15,382 nucleotides of DNA from Pseudomonadota bacterium (GTDB lineage: Bacteria; Myxococcota_A; Polyangia; Fen-1088), in NCBI GenBank assembly GCA_023438785.1, contig JAEXQJ010000327.1, forward strand, positions 1 through 15,382, in the 5' to 3' direction. Every line of letters begins with the position of its first letter. The first letter of the stretch is position 1. The translations under genes and the position numbers were made by a program. Positions 1-6,413 of this stretch are shown here, piece by piece. Below the pieces are notes generated by a model, which saw only the letters and a program-made list of their open reading frames with translations, was not told where the DNA came from and made no database searches.

Positions 1-1
1 C

Positions 2-1603
2 AAGCCGCTCACCATGGCGACCAGCTACGTCGAGCGCATCGCCAAGGGCGACATCCCACCCAACATCACCGAGGTCTACCCGGGCGATTTGAATGTCCTC
101 AGGGACAACCTCAACACCTGCATCGACGCGGTCAACCGGCTGGTCGCGGACGCCGACATGCTCTGCAGAGCGGCCGTGGACGGCAACCTGTCCACGCGCG
201 CCGATACGAGCAAACACCAGGGTGACTTCCGCAAGATCGTCGACGGCGTGAACCAAACGCTCAACGCCGTCACCGCCCCCATGGCTGCCGTGGCCAAGCA
301 CGTGGACAGCATCGCCCGCGGCGCCATTCCCCCCAAAATCACCGACGAGTACCGGGGCGACTTCAACACCGTCAAAGAGAACCTCAACCGCTCGATCGAG
401 GCCATCGGGTTGCTGGTCAGCGATGTCAACACACTCGCCGCCTCCGCGCTGGACGGCCGCATGGGTACGCGCGCCGACACCAGCCGCCACCAGGGGGATT
501 ACCGCAAGATCGTTGACGGCGTGAACCGCACCCTGGACGCGGTGCTGGCGCCCGTGACCGAGGCGGGGCTGGTGCTGGACAAGCTGGCCCGCCGTGATCT
601 GCGCGCCCGCATGCAGGGCGACTATCGCGGCGATCACGCGGCCATCAAGCAGTCTGTCAACCAGACCGGAGAGGCCCTCGACAATGCGCTCAGCCAGGTG
701 GCCTCCGCCGTAGACCAGGTCTCATCCGCGGCGGGCCAGATCGCCTCCTCCAGCCAAGCGGTGGCCGACGGTGCCTCACAGCAGGCCAGCTCGCTGGAAG
801 AGACGTCGTCCAGTCTGGAGTCCATGAGCTCGATGGCGCGACGGGCCGCCGACAGCGCCCAGCAGGCAAACGCCCTGGCCCAAACCGCCAAGAACGCGGC
901 CACGGGCGGCGCCACGGCTGTCGAGCAGATGACGGCCTCCATGGGCAAGATCAAGGCGTCCGCCGAGGGGACGTCGCAGATCATCAAGGACATCAACGAG
1001 ATTGCCTTCCAGACCAACCTGCTCGCCCTCAACGCCGCCGTGGAGGCCGCGCGCGCCGGCGAAGCGGGACGCGGCTTTGCCGTGGTCGCTGAGGAGGTAC
1101 GCAGCCTGGCCTTGCGCTCGAAGGAAGCGGCCATGAAGACCGAAGAGCTGATCCGCGAGTCGGTGCGCCAGGCGGGCGCGGGCGAGGAGATGGCCAAGGA
1201 GGTGAGCGGCAAGCTCGCCGACATCCTGGAGGGCATCAGCAAGGTCAGCGACATCGTCACGGAGATCTCCGCGTCGGCCAAGGAGCAAGCGGCCAGCGTC
1301 GACCAGGTCAACCACGCGGTGGCCGACATGAACCAGGTCACGCAGCAGAATGCTGCCAACTCCGAGGAGTCGTCCTCGGCGGCGGCCGAGCTGTCGAGCC
1401 AGTCCGAGGAGCTGGCTGCCATGGTGGGCAGTTTCCAGCTCTCGCAGGGGAGCGTGAGTCGACCCGCGCTGCCCCGTCGCCCAGCGAGCCCCGCGGCCCA
1501 CGCCGGCGTGACGCCCAGGCCGGCCGCAGCGCGCCCCGCCAGTGCAAGCCGTCCCGAAGACGTCATTCCGCTGGAGAAGGATCCAGCCTTCCGTGACTTC
1601 TGA
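2..1603 (+). CDS. Methyl-accepting chemotaxis protein with stacked HAMP units, 5'-truncated
   Basis: This is a chemoreceptor that would signal to a CheA/CheW kinase complex. The reading frame is open to the window edge (codons K-P-L-T precede the first ATG at 14), and the match to poly-HAMP receptors begins mid-domain, so the true start lies upstream. Numbering from that ATG, residues 1-228 form about five HAMP-like units. A coiled-coil signalling domain follows, with the conserved hairpin tip at about 329-366 (EIAFQTNLLALNAAVEAARA). After residue 475 comes an Ala/Pro/Arg-rich flexible linker of about 40 residues, then a short acidic-aromatic tail (EDVIPLEKDPAFRDF). No membrane helix or ligand domain is visible, so membrane or cytoplasmic location cannot be decided here. 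It heads the visible operon, with cheR 96 bases downstream. Family assignment is very secure; the ligand is unknown. Confidence 0.96.
   Translation, partial: KPLTMATSYVERIAKGDIPPNITEVYPGDLNVLRDNLNTCIDAVNRLVADADMLCRAAVDGNLSTRADTSKHQGDFRKIVDGVNQTLNAVTAPMAAVAKHVDSIARGAIPPKITDEYRGDFNTVKENLNRSIEAIGLLVSDVNTLAASALDGRMGTRADTSRHQGDYRKIVDGVNRTLDAVLAPVTEAGLVLDKLARRDLRARMQGDYRGDHAAIKQSVNQTGEALDNALSQVASAVDQVSSAAGQIASSSQAVADGASQQASSLEETSSSLESMSSMARRAADSAQQANALAQTAKNAATGGATAVEQMTASMGKIKASAEGTSQIIKDINEIAFQTNLLALNAAVEAARAGEAGRGFAVVAEEVRSLALRSKEAAMKTEELIRESVRQAGAGEEMAKEVSGKLADILEGISKVSDIVTEISASAKEQAASVDQVNHAVADMNQVTQQNAANSEESSSAAAELSSQSEELAAMVGSFQLSQGSVSRPALPRRPASPAAHAGVTPRPAAARPASASRPEDVIPLEKDPAFRDF
14..559 (+). 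repeat. Tandem 91-residue (273-base) repeat encoding paired HAMP units
   Basis: Two adjacent 91-codon units lie within the MCP gene, followed by a partial third unit to about residue 228. The block TRADTSKHQGDFRKIVDGVN at residues 61-80 recurs at 152-171 as TRADTSRHQGDYRKIVDGVN, exactly 91 residues (273 bases) later. The YVERIAKGDIPP block near residue 5 recurs as HVDSIARGAIPP near 96. Each unit is about two HAMP domains, so this is a poly-HAMP array that may relay or tune signals along the coiled coil. Nucleotide identity is high in places, which would permit unit gain or loss by recombination. Confidence 0.85.
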
Positions 1604-1657
1604 TGGAACAAAGCGCCCCTCTCAAACGCCACGTGATCGCACCGCTTCTTCTAGCCG

Positions 1658-1676
1658 CGGCCGCATGCAGCGGCCG
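1658..1676 (+). other. GC-rich hairpin in the MCP-cheR gap
   Basis: A perfect 7-base inverted repeat (CGGCCGC, loop ATGCA, GCGGCCG) sits in the 96-base gap between the MCP stop and cheR. No T-run follows on either strand, so it is not a classical intrinsic terminator. It could be an RNA-processing or partial-attenuation structure that lowers cheR-to-cheB expression relative to the receptor, or it could be incidental in GC-rich DNA. Confidence 0.4.
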
Positions 1677-1699
1677 AACCGACTGACTGGAGACCACGG

Positions 1700-2524
1700 A
1701 TGCAGGCCGAAGTCTTTCGACGCTTCTGCGAATATGCCCTGAAGGAGGCCGGGATTTCTCTCGGTCCACGCAAGGAGGCGCTGGTCGCCGCGCGGGTGGG
1801 TAAGCGCATGCGCGCCCTTGGTCTGGCTAACGAGGCGGCGTACCTGGCCTACCTGGAGGCGGAGAAGACCGGCCAGGAGCTGATTCGCTTTCTCGACGTG
1901 ATTTCCACCAATCACACGGCCTTCTTCCGCGAACCCGACCATTTCGATCTCCTGCGCACGTTGGTCACCACGTGGTACAGCGAGGGCCAGCGCACCCTGC
2001 GCATCTGGTCTGCCGCCTCCTCGACCGGCGAGGAGCCCTACTCCATCGCCATGACCGTGCGGAGCGCGGTGACCGCACCCGACCTGGATTTCAAGCTGCT
2101 GGCCACCGATCTCTCGACCCGGGTGCTGGCGGCGGCCGAGGCGGGCATCTACTCGGCCGAGCGCATCGAAAAGGTCGACCGTTCGCTGCGCCAACGCTTC
2201 TTCGTCCACCTCGCCAAAGGCTCCGACGAGTATCAGGTGCGCCCGGAGCTGCGACGCGACTTGGTCTTCCGTCGCCTCAATCTCTCGCAGCCGCCCTTCC
2301 CCATGCGCGGTCCGCTGGACGTCGTGTTCTGTCGCAACGTCCTCATCTACTTCGACCAGCCGGTTCGCCAGCGCCTGATCTCGGCCATCGAGGGCCTGCT
2401 CAAGCCGGGCGGCTGGCTATTCATCGGGCATTCGGAGACCCTCGCCGGCATCGCCTCCAACTTCCGGGCCCTGCGCCCGTCCATCTTTCAACTGGTCCAG
2501 CAGACCAAGGCGGTGCCCTCGTGA
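1700..2524 (+). CDS. cheR: Chemotaxis protein methyltransferase CheR
   Basis: CheR transfers methyl groups from S-adenosylmethionine to receptor glutamates, opposing CheB. The protein is 274 residues, the normal CheR length. It has the N-terminal helical domain (about 1-75, ending in ISTNHTAFFRE at 68-78), then the SAM-binding Rossmann domain with SAASSTGEEPYS at 104-115, the acidic segment ATDLS at 135-139, CRNVLIYF at 211-218 and GHSE at 243-246. There is no TPR or other C-terminal extension. The ATG is preceded by GGAG at 1689-1692 with 7-base spacing. Its TGA overlaps the GTG of cheD. It probably methylates the adjacent MCP. Confidence 0.97.
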   Translation: MQAEVFRRFCEYALKEAGISLGPRKEALVAARVGKRMRALGLANEAAYLAYLEAEKTGQELIRFLDVISTNHTAFFREPDHFDLLRTLVTTWYSEGQRTLRIWSAASSTGEEPYSIAMTVRSAVTAPDLDFKLLATDLSTRVLAAAEAGIYSAERIEKVDRSLRQRFFVHLAKGSDEYQVRPELRRDLVFRRLNLSQPPFPMRGPLDVVFCRNVLIYFDQPVRQRLISAIEGLLKPGGWLFIGHSETLAGIASNFRALRPSIFQLVQQTKAVPS

Positions 2525-3000
2525 ATCTGCTGACCGTCGACATCGCCGACTACAAAGTCTCGTGTGACCCCGACGTGGTGTTGGTTACCTACGCGCTCGG
2601 CTCGTGTGTCGGGGTCATGGTCCACGACCCCGTGCGCCAGGCAGCGGGCATGATCCACTACATGCTGCCTCTGTCCGAGACGTCGCCCGAGAAGGCCCGC
2701 TCGCGGCCGGCCATGTTCGCCGACGTGGGCATTCCGTTGCTCTTCCACAGCATGTACGCCTTGGGCTGTGAGAAGCAGAACCTCATCGTCAAGGTGGCAG
2801 GCGGCGGCACGCTGCACGACGAGAGCGGTCGCTTCGCCATCGGCCAACGCAACTACACCGTCCTGCGCAAGATGTTCTGGAAGACCGGCGTGATCATCGC
2901 GGCCGAGGACGTGGGCGGCAGCAAGTCGCGCACCGTCCGGCTATCAGTGTCCACCGGCCGCTGCACCATCCAATCGGCCGGCGTGGAGGTGGAACTATGA
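2521..3000 (+). CDS. cheD: Chemoreceptor glutamine deamidase CheD
   Basis: CheD deamidates specific receptor glutamines to glutamates and in many species also binds CheC-type phosphatases. The open frame extends far upstream through cheR. The GTG at 2521, which overlaps the cheR stop (GTGA), gives 159 residues, the normal family size, starting directly at the conserved domain, with AAGG at 2507-2510 as a weak ribosome site. The papain-like catalytic set is visible: Thr23, Cys29 in YALGSCVGV, and His46 in MIHYMLP. This is offset by exactly two from Thermotoga CheD (Thr21, Cys27, His44). The glycine-rich KVAGGGTL segment is also present. The partner here may be a CheX-like protein, since no CheC is visible. 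Confidence 0.95.
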   Translation: MNLLTVDIADYKVSCDPDVVLVTYALGSCVGVMVHDPVRQAAGMIHYMLPLSETSPEKARSRPAMFADVGIPLLFHSMYALGCEKQNLIVKVAGGGTLHDESGRFAIGQRNYTVLRKMFWKTGVIIAAEDVGGSKSRTVRLSVSTGRCTIQSAGVEVEL

Positions 3001-3863
3001 TCTCCGCCCGAGAAGTCACCGCGCGCATCAAGCGACTGCCGATCTTCCCGGAGCTGCCCGCGCGACTGGCGGCGCTCATGGCCACGCCCACGAGTGGCGT
3101 GGATGAATTCGACAAGGTCATCAAGCCGGACCCGGGTATGACCGCGAACCTGCTTCGCCTGGCCAACTCGGCGTACTTCGGCCTGTCCCGCCGCGTGGCC
3201 ACCTCCCGCGAAGCCATCGCCATCCTGGGCCTCAAGCGGGTCTACGACGTGGCCACCATGACGGCCGTGCAGCGCTGCCTGCCTGAGCGTGTGCCGGGAT
3301 ACGAGCTGACATCGCGCGGCTTCTGGCAGCACTGTGTGGCGGTGGCGGTGCTCTCTGAGAGTCTGGCTCGCGTGCACGGTGGCCAGCCGCCCGCCTTGGT
3401 CTTTACCGCGGGGCTCATGCACGACATCGGCAAGCTGGTGGTGGGCGAGTTCCTCGCCCTTCACGCGGGCGCCGTCCTGGACAGAATGCGCAGCCAGGGC
3501 GTCACGCTCATCAATGCGGAAAGGGAGGTGCTTGGTGTCGACCACAGTGAGATCGGCTGCGAGATCGCACAAGCGTGGCATCTGCCTGAGGTGGTCGTGG
3601 CCGTGAATCGCTGGCATCACGACCCCGACCAAGCCCGCGATGGCAACGAAGCCGCCTGCGTGGATCTCGTCCACGTGGGCGATGCGCTTGCCCACTCGAT
3701 TGGTTTCGGGGCCGACCTCGGCGAATTGCATCGCCCGGTCAGTCCCACCGCACTGGACCGTTTGCGCCTGGCCAAACAAGCACTGGAACAGGCCGCCGGC
3801 GGTGCCCTCGTCGAGATCGAAAACCTCACAGGCCTGCACGTCGAAAGAGGAGAGAAGTCATGA
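2997..3863 (+). CDS. HDOD-domain protein that retains a full set of HD metal ligands
   Basis: This 288-residue signalling protein of the HDOD family starts at an ATG overlapping the cheD stop (ATGA), with GGAGGTGG at 2985-2992. The N-terminal part (LPIFPELPARL at 14-24, PDPGMTANLLRLANSAYFG at 45-62, AIAILGLKRV at 73-82) is typical HDOD. Most HDOD proteins have lost the phosphohydrolase metal ligands, but this one shows His112, His142-Asp143 (GLMHDIGK), His183, His207-His208 and Asp229, the order seen in active HD and HD-GYP enzymes. Catalysis on a nucleotide or cyclic dinucleotide is therefore possible but is only inferred. It lies between cheD and a cheY-like gene in the coupled operon, so it is probably an output or regulator of the chemosensory pathway. 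Confidence 0.9.
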   Translation: MISAREVTARIKRLPIFPELPARLAALMATPTSGVDEFDKVIKPDPGMTANLLRLANSAYFGLSRRVATSREAIAILGLKRVYDVATMTAVQRCLPERVPGYELTSRGFWQHCVAVAVLSESLARVHGGQPPALVFTAGLMHDIGKLVVGEFLALHAGAVLDRMRSQGVTLINAEREVLGVDHSEIGCEIAQAWHLPEVVVAVNRWHHDPDQARDGNEAACVDLVHVGDALAHSIGFGADLGELHRPVSPTALDRLRLAKQALEQAAGGALVEIENLTGLHVERGEKS

Positions 3864-4252
3864 GCTACAGCGTGCTCGTTGTGGATGATTCAGCGGTGGT
3901 GCGCCGAATGGTGCGCCGCGCGCTGTCCATGTCGGGCGTCGACATGCAGCCCGTGTACGAGGCAGGCAACGGACGCGAGGCCCTGGAGGTTCTCGGCCAG
4001 CACTGGGTGGACATCGTGTTCGCCGACATCAACATGCCCGAAATGACCGGGGCCGAGTTGCTGGAGGCGATGAAGAGCAACCCCGCCCTCTCGGCCACAC
4101 CCGTGGTGATCGTCTCGTCCGAGCAGAGCGAAGAGCGTACCAGGCGCATGAAGGAACTGGGCGCGCGTGCCTACCTGGTCAAGCCGTTCCGTCCGGAAGC
4201 CCTCAAGCAAGTGGTGACCCAGGTCCTTTCCGAGAAGGAGTCTCGCCAATGA
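3860..4252 (+). CDS. Stand-alone CheY-like response regulator receiver
   Basis: A single receiver domain of 130 residues with no output domain. The acidic pocket Asp9-Asp10, phosphoacceptor Asp56 (FADINMP), Ser86 (VIVSSEQ) and Lys108 (YLVKPF) are all present, so it should be phosphorylatable, presumably by a CheA encoded outside the window. It starts ATGA over the preceding HDOD stop, with GAGGAG at 3847-3852. It ends ATGA into a CheX-like gene, the kind of phosphatase that acts on CheY-P. There are no flagellar genes nearby, so I do not assign it to a flagellar motor. Confidence 0.94.
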   Translation: MSYSVLVVDDSAVVRRMVRRALSMSGVDMQPVYEAGNGREALEVLGQHWVDIVFADINMPEMTGAELLEAMKSNPALSATPVVIVSSEQSEERTRRMKELGARAYLVKPFRPEALKQVVTQVLSEKESRQ

Positions 4253-4728
4253 GTACCATCGAGTTTTCGGCCGAGCGGCTGGCCGCCGTGATGACCGGGG
4301 TCTTGGAAAGCGCGGCCTTCGTATTCGCGGATCGGGCTGAAAGCCCCGAGTGGCCTCACAGTGAGGCGCTCTGCGCGACGCTGGTCATGGAGCATGGAGA
4401 GCGGGCCGTGCTGCATGTGTGCGCGGCGCGGGACTTCGGCCCCCTGCTGGCCGCCAACCTCTTGGGCATGGAGCCCGACTCGGACGAGGCACGCGCCAGC
4501 TCCGGGGACGCCATCGGCGAGTTGGCCAACATGGTGGCCGGGACCCTGGCGGCCGAGCTCTTCGGGCGCGACGTGATCAGCAAGATCGGTGTGCCCCGCG
4601 TGCTCCAGGAGGCCCGCGCGGACCACCAGCAGCACGTCTCGGCTGCTGCCTGGCACGTGTCCCTCATCACCGAAGAGGGCTATCGCTTGGACGCGAGTCT
4701 GTCGATGGAGGAGGCGACACACCCATGA
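4249..4728 (+). CDS. CheX-like receiver phosphatase (first copy)
   Basis: A 159-residue protein of the CheC/CheX/FliY phosphatase superfamily, which dephosphorylates CheY-P. It has a single domain with one clear signature helix, DAIGELANMVAGTLAAEL at residues 87-104. This carries the Glu91-x-x-Asn94 pair that inserts into the receiver active site. One such helix rather than two is the CheX type rather than CheC. The ATG overlaps the receiver stop, with AAGGAG at 4235-4240 and 8-base spacing. Its direct coupling to the upstream CheY-like gene suggests that this is its substrate. The outer parts of the protein are divergent. Confidence 0.82.
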   Translation: MSTIEFSAERLAAVMTGVLESAAFVFADRAESPEWPHSEALCATLVMEHGERAVLHVCAARDFGPLLAANLLGMEPDSDEARASSGDAIGELANMVAGTLAAELFGRDVISKIGVPRVLQEARADHQQHVSAAAWHVSLITEEGYRLDASLSMEEATHP

Positions 4729-5747
4729 TTCGCGTCTTGGTGGTCGACGATTCGGCCGTGGTCAGGCAGATCCTGCAAGGGGCGTTGTCTGCCGATCCTG
4801 AGATCGAAGTCGTGGGCACGGCCCCTGACCCCTTCGTGGCGCGCGACATGATCGTGCAGAAGCGGCCGGACGTGATCACCTTGGACATGGAAATGCCGCG
4901 CATGGACGGCATGACCTTCCTGCGTAAGCTGATGTTCTACTTTCCCCTCCCGGTCATCGTCGTTTCCTCGCTGACGCCCGCGGGCGGCGAGTTGGCCATG
5001 GAGGCGCTGGCCGCCGGTGCGGTGGAGGTCATGTGCAAGCCCGGGGCGGCCTTCACCGTAGGCGACATGTCCATGGAGCTGATTCAGAAGATCAAGAGCG
5101 CCGCCCACGCGCGGGTCAGCAAGCGGGACGCCCAAGAAGAGAAGGCCGTCCCCGCCGCGGCCCTGGGACGCACCACCAACCAGGTCGTGGCCATCGGCGC
5201 CTCCACCGGCGGGACAGTGGCCCTCGAACACATCCTGACCCGCATGCCGCCCGATGCGCCCGGGATCATCATCGCCCAACACATGCCGGCCATGTTCACC
5301 AAGCAGTTCGCGGACCGCCTGAACCGCCTCTCGCAGATGGACATCCACGAGGCCAAGGAGGGCGACTCGGTCATCCCGGGCGTGGCGCTGGTGGCGCCGG
5401 GCGATCGCCATATGCTCCTGCGCCGGTCGGGTGCGCGCTATTACGTGAGCGTCAAAGACGGGCCGCTGGTGCACCGCCAGCGCCCCGCCGTTGATGTGCT
5501 CTTTCGCTCGGTAGCGCGCAACGCGGGCAAAAACGCGGTGGGCGTCATCCTCACCGGCATGGGCGTGGACGGCGCGGCCGGCCTCAACGAAATGCACCAG
5601 GCCGGCTCTCACACCATCGCCCAGGATGAGGCTAGCTGCGTGGTGTTCGGCATGCCCAAGGCGGCCATCGAATTGGGCGCGGCCGACAAGGTGCTGCCGT
5701 TGAAGGACATTCCCAGCGCCATCCTCCAGACCGCGAGGGCCGCATGA
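4725..5747 (+). CDS. cheB: Chemotaxis protein-glutamate methylesterase CheB
   Basis: A 340-residue methylesterase that removes receptor methyl groups when its receiver is phosphorylated. The receiver spans about 1-120 (Asp8-Asp9, phosphoacceptor Asp54, Lys105), followed by a short Ala/Lys linker. The catalytic domain spans about 150-340 and has the triad Ser160 (GASTGG), His186 (AQHMP) and Asp282 (GMGVDGA). The frame is open well upstream, but the ATG at 4725 overlaps the CheX stop (ATGA), has GGAGGAGG at 4707-4714, and begins exactly at the receiver, so it is chosen. It is the last gene of the tightly overlapping run and pairs functionally with cheR. Confidence 0.97.
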   Translation: MIRVLVVDDSAVVRQILQGALSADPEIEVVGTAPDPFVARDMIVQKRPDVITLDMEMPRMDGMTFLRKLMFYFPLPVIVVSSLTPAGGELAMEALAAGAVEVMCKPGAAFTVGDMSMELIQKIKSAAHARVSKRDAQEEKAVPAAALGRTTNQVVAIGASTGGTVALEHILTRMPPDAPGIIIAQHMPAMFTKQFADRLNRLSQMDIHEAKEGDSVIPGVALVAPGDRHMLLRRSGARYYVSVKDGPLVHRQRPAVDVLFRSVARNAGKNAVGVILTGMGVDGAAGLNEMHQAGSHTIAQDEASCVVFGMPKAAIELGAADKVLPLKDIPSAILQTARAA

Positions 5748-5920
5748 TTCTCCGCGTATTTGTCGCCACGTCGTGTGTCGGCCAGCCGACGCGCGCCCCG
5801 CGATGGTATCGATCTTGGCGGGCGCCGTTCTGGTCCCGCCGTTGCAATCTTTCCAAGGGTACGCAACTGCGCCCCGCAGCCCAGCGCGTATCCCGAGGCA
5901 GAGCAAGGGTGAGGACATGA
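5744..5920 (+). other. 58-codon ORF joined by ATGA at both ends, coding status doubtful
   Basis: This ORF starts in an ATGA that overlaps the cheB stop and ends in an ATGA that overlaps the start of the next CheX-like gene, continuing the coupling pattern of the operon. However, its product is rich in Arg, Trp and Ser with no recognisable domain. Its third codon positions are also much less GC-rich than those of its neighbours. I think it is more likely a leader or untranslated spacer, or the remnant of a lost gene, than a protein gene. Confidence 0.15.
5830..5846 (+). promoter_or_regulatory. Candidate sigma-54 (-24/-12) promoter for the second CheX-like gene
   Basis: CTGGTCCCGCCGTTGCA contains the GG and GC doublets with the required 10 bases between them and the TTGCA of the -12 element. 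The central CAC of the consensus is only partly matched. It lies in the only sizeable gap (5748-5916) of the operon, about 70 bases upstream of the ATG at 5917. A GGCGGG/CCCGCC inverted pair (5817-5822 and 5835-5840) overlaps it. If real, it would give genes 5917-8396 separate, activator-dependent expression. It was found by eye and may be chance. Confidence 0.3.
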
Positions 5921-6384
5921 AACAGCTACCGCCTTCGGACAAACTGGCCGCCCTGGTTTCGAACGTGACCCAGACCATGCTGGGCATCTCGTTCGAAGCG
6001 GCACCGGAAGCAACCGCCCACCCAAACCTGTGCTGGCGGACGGCCGTCATGCTGGTGGACGGTGCGCGCCCACTCACCGTTGGTTTGTCGTCATCCCAAG
6101 ACGGCTGCAACGCGCTGACCGCGGCCATGTTCTCCTGCGACGCGGGCTCGGTGGATGCCTCCATGGTCAACGATGCCCTGCGCGAGCTGGTCAACATGAC
6201 CGCCGGCCTGCTACGCAGCGAAATGGCCCTCGATCAAGCCCTGACCTTGCCCAAGGTCGTTTCCGACGAAACCGTTCTCGCCAAGCTGGCAGCACTCCAC
6301 CCCGGCTTGGTCCTCAAGGCCAAACAACTTGGCCTGGCCCTTTGGGCCTTCGAAGGACATCCCACGTTCCAGCTCGGTGCCTAG
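5917..6384 (+). CDS. CheX-like receiver phosphatase (second copy)
   Basis: A 155-residue protein of the CheX/CheC phosphatase superfamily, divergent from the copy at 4249. The signature helix is NDALRELVNMTAGLLRSEM at residues 85-103, with Glu90 and Asn93 as the putative catalytic pair. The frame is open back to 5773, but the added residues look non-coding. The ATG at 5917 has an AAGGGTG ribosome site about 6 bases upstream and gives a normal CheX length. It precedes a two-receiver protein by 29 bases, so a receiver of that protein is a plausible substrate. This would give each receiver gene in the operon its own phosphatase, which is an inference from gene order. Confidence 0.75.
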   Translation: MKQLPPSDKLAALVSNVTQTMLGISFEAAPEATAHPNLCWRTAVMLVDGARPLTVGLSSSQDGCNALTAAMFSCDAGSVDASMVNDALRELVNMTAGLLRSEMALDQALTLPKVVSDETVLAKLAALHPGLVLKAKQLGLALWAFEGHPTFQLGA

Positions 6385-6413
6385 CCTCGACGTATTTCAA
6401 TCAGGAGCCCTAG

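Noticed and set aside
634..1632. 332-residue minus-strand ORF opposite the MCP gene
   Set aside because: It is an Ala/Ser-rich antisense shadow with no domain.
1972..2520. N-terminal extension of cheD by 183 codons
   Set aside because: It is an out-of-frame shadow of cheR; the GTG at 2521 gives normal CheD length with the catalytic residues at family positions.
4419..4724. N-terminal extension of cheB by 102 codons
   Set aside because: It is a shadow of the first CheX-like gene; the receiver domain starts at the ATG at 4725.
5773..5916. 48-residue N-terminal extension of the second CheX-like protein
   Set aside because: There is no ribosome site, the composition looks non-coding, and the ATG at 5917 has a good ribosome site and gives a normal size.
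4680..6197. 505-residue ORF on the minus strand opposite cheB
   Set aside because: It is His/Arg/Gly-rich low-complexity translation typical of the antisense of GC-rich genes; the plus strand has unmistakable CheB motifs.
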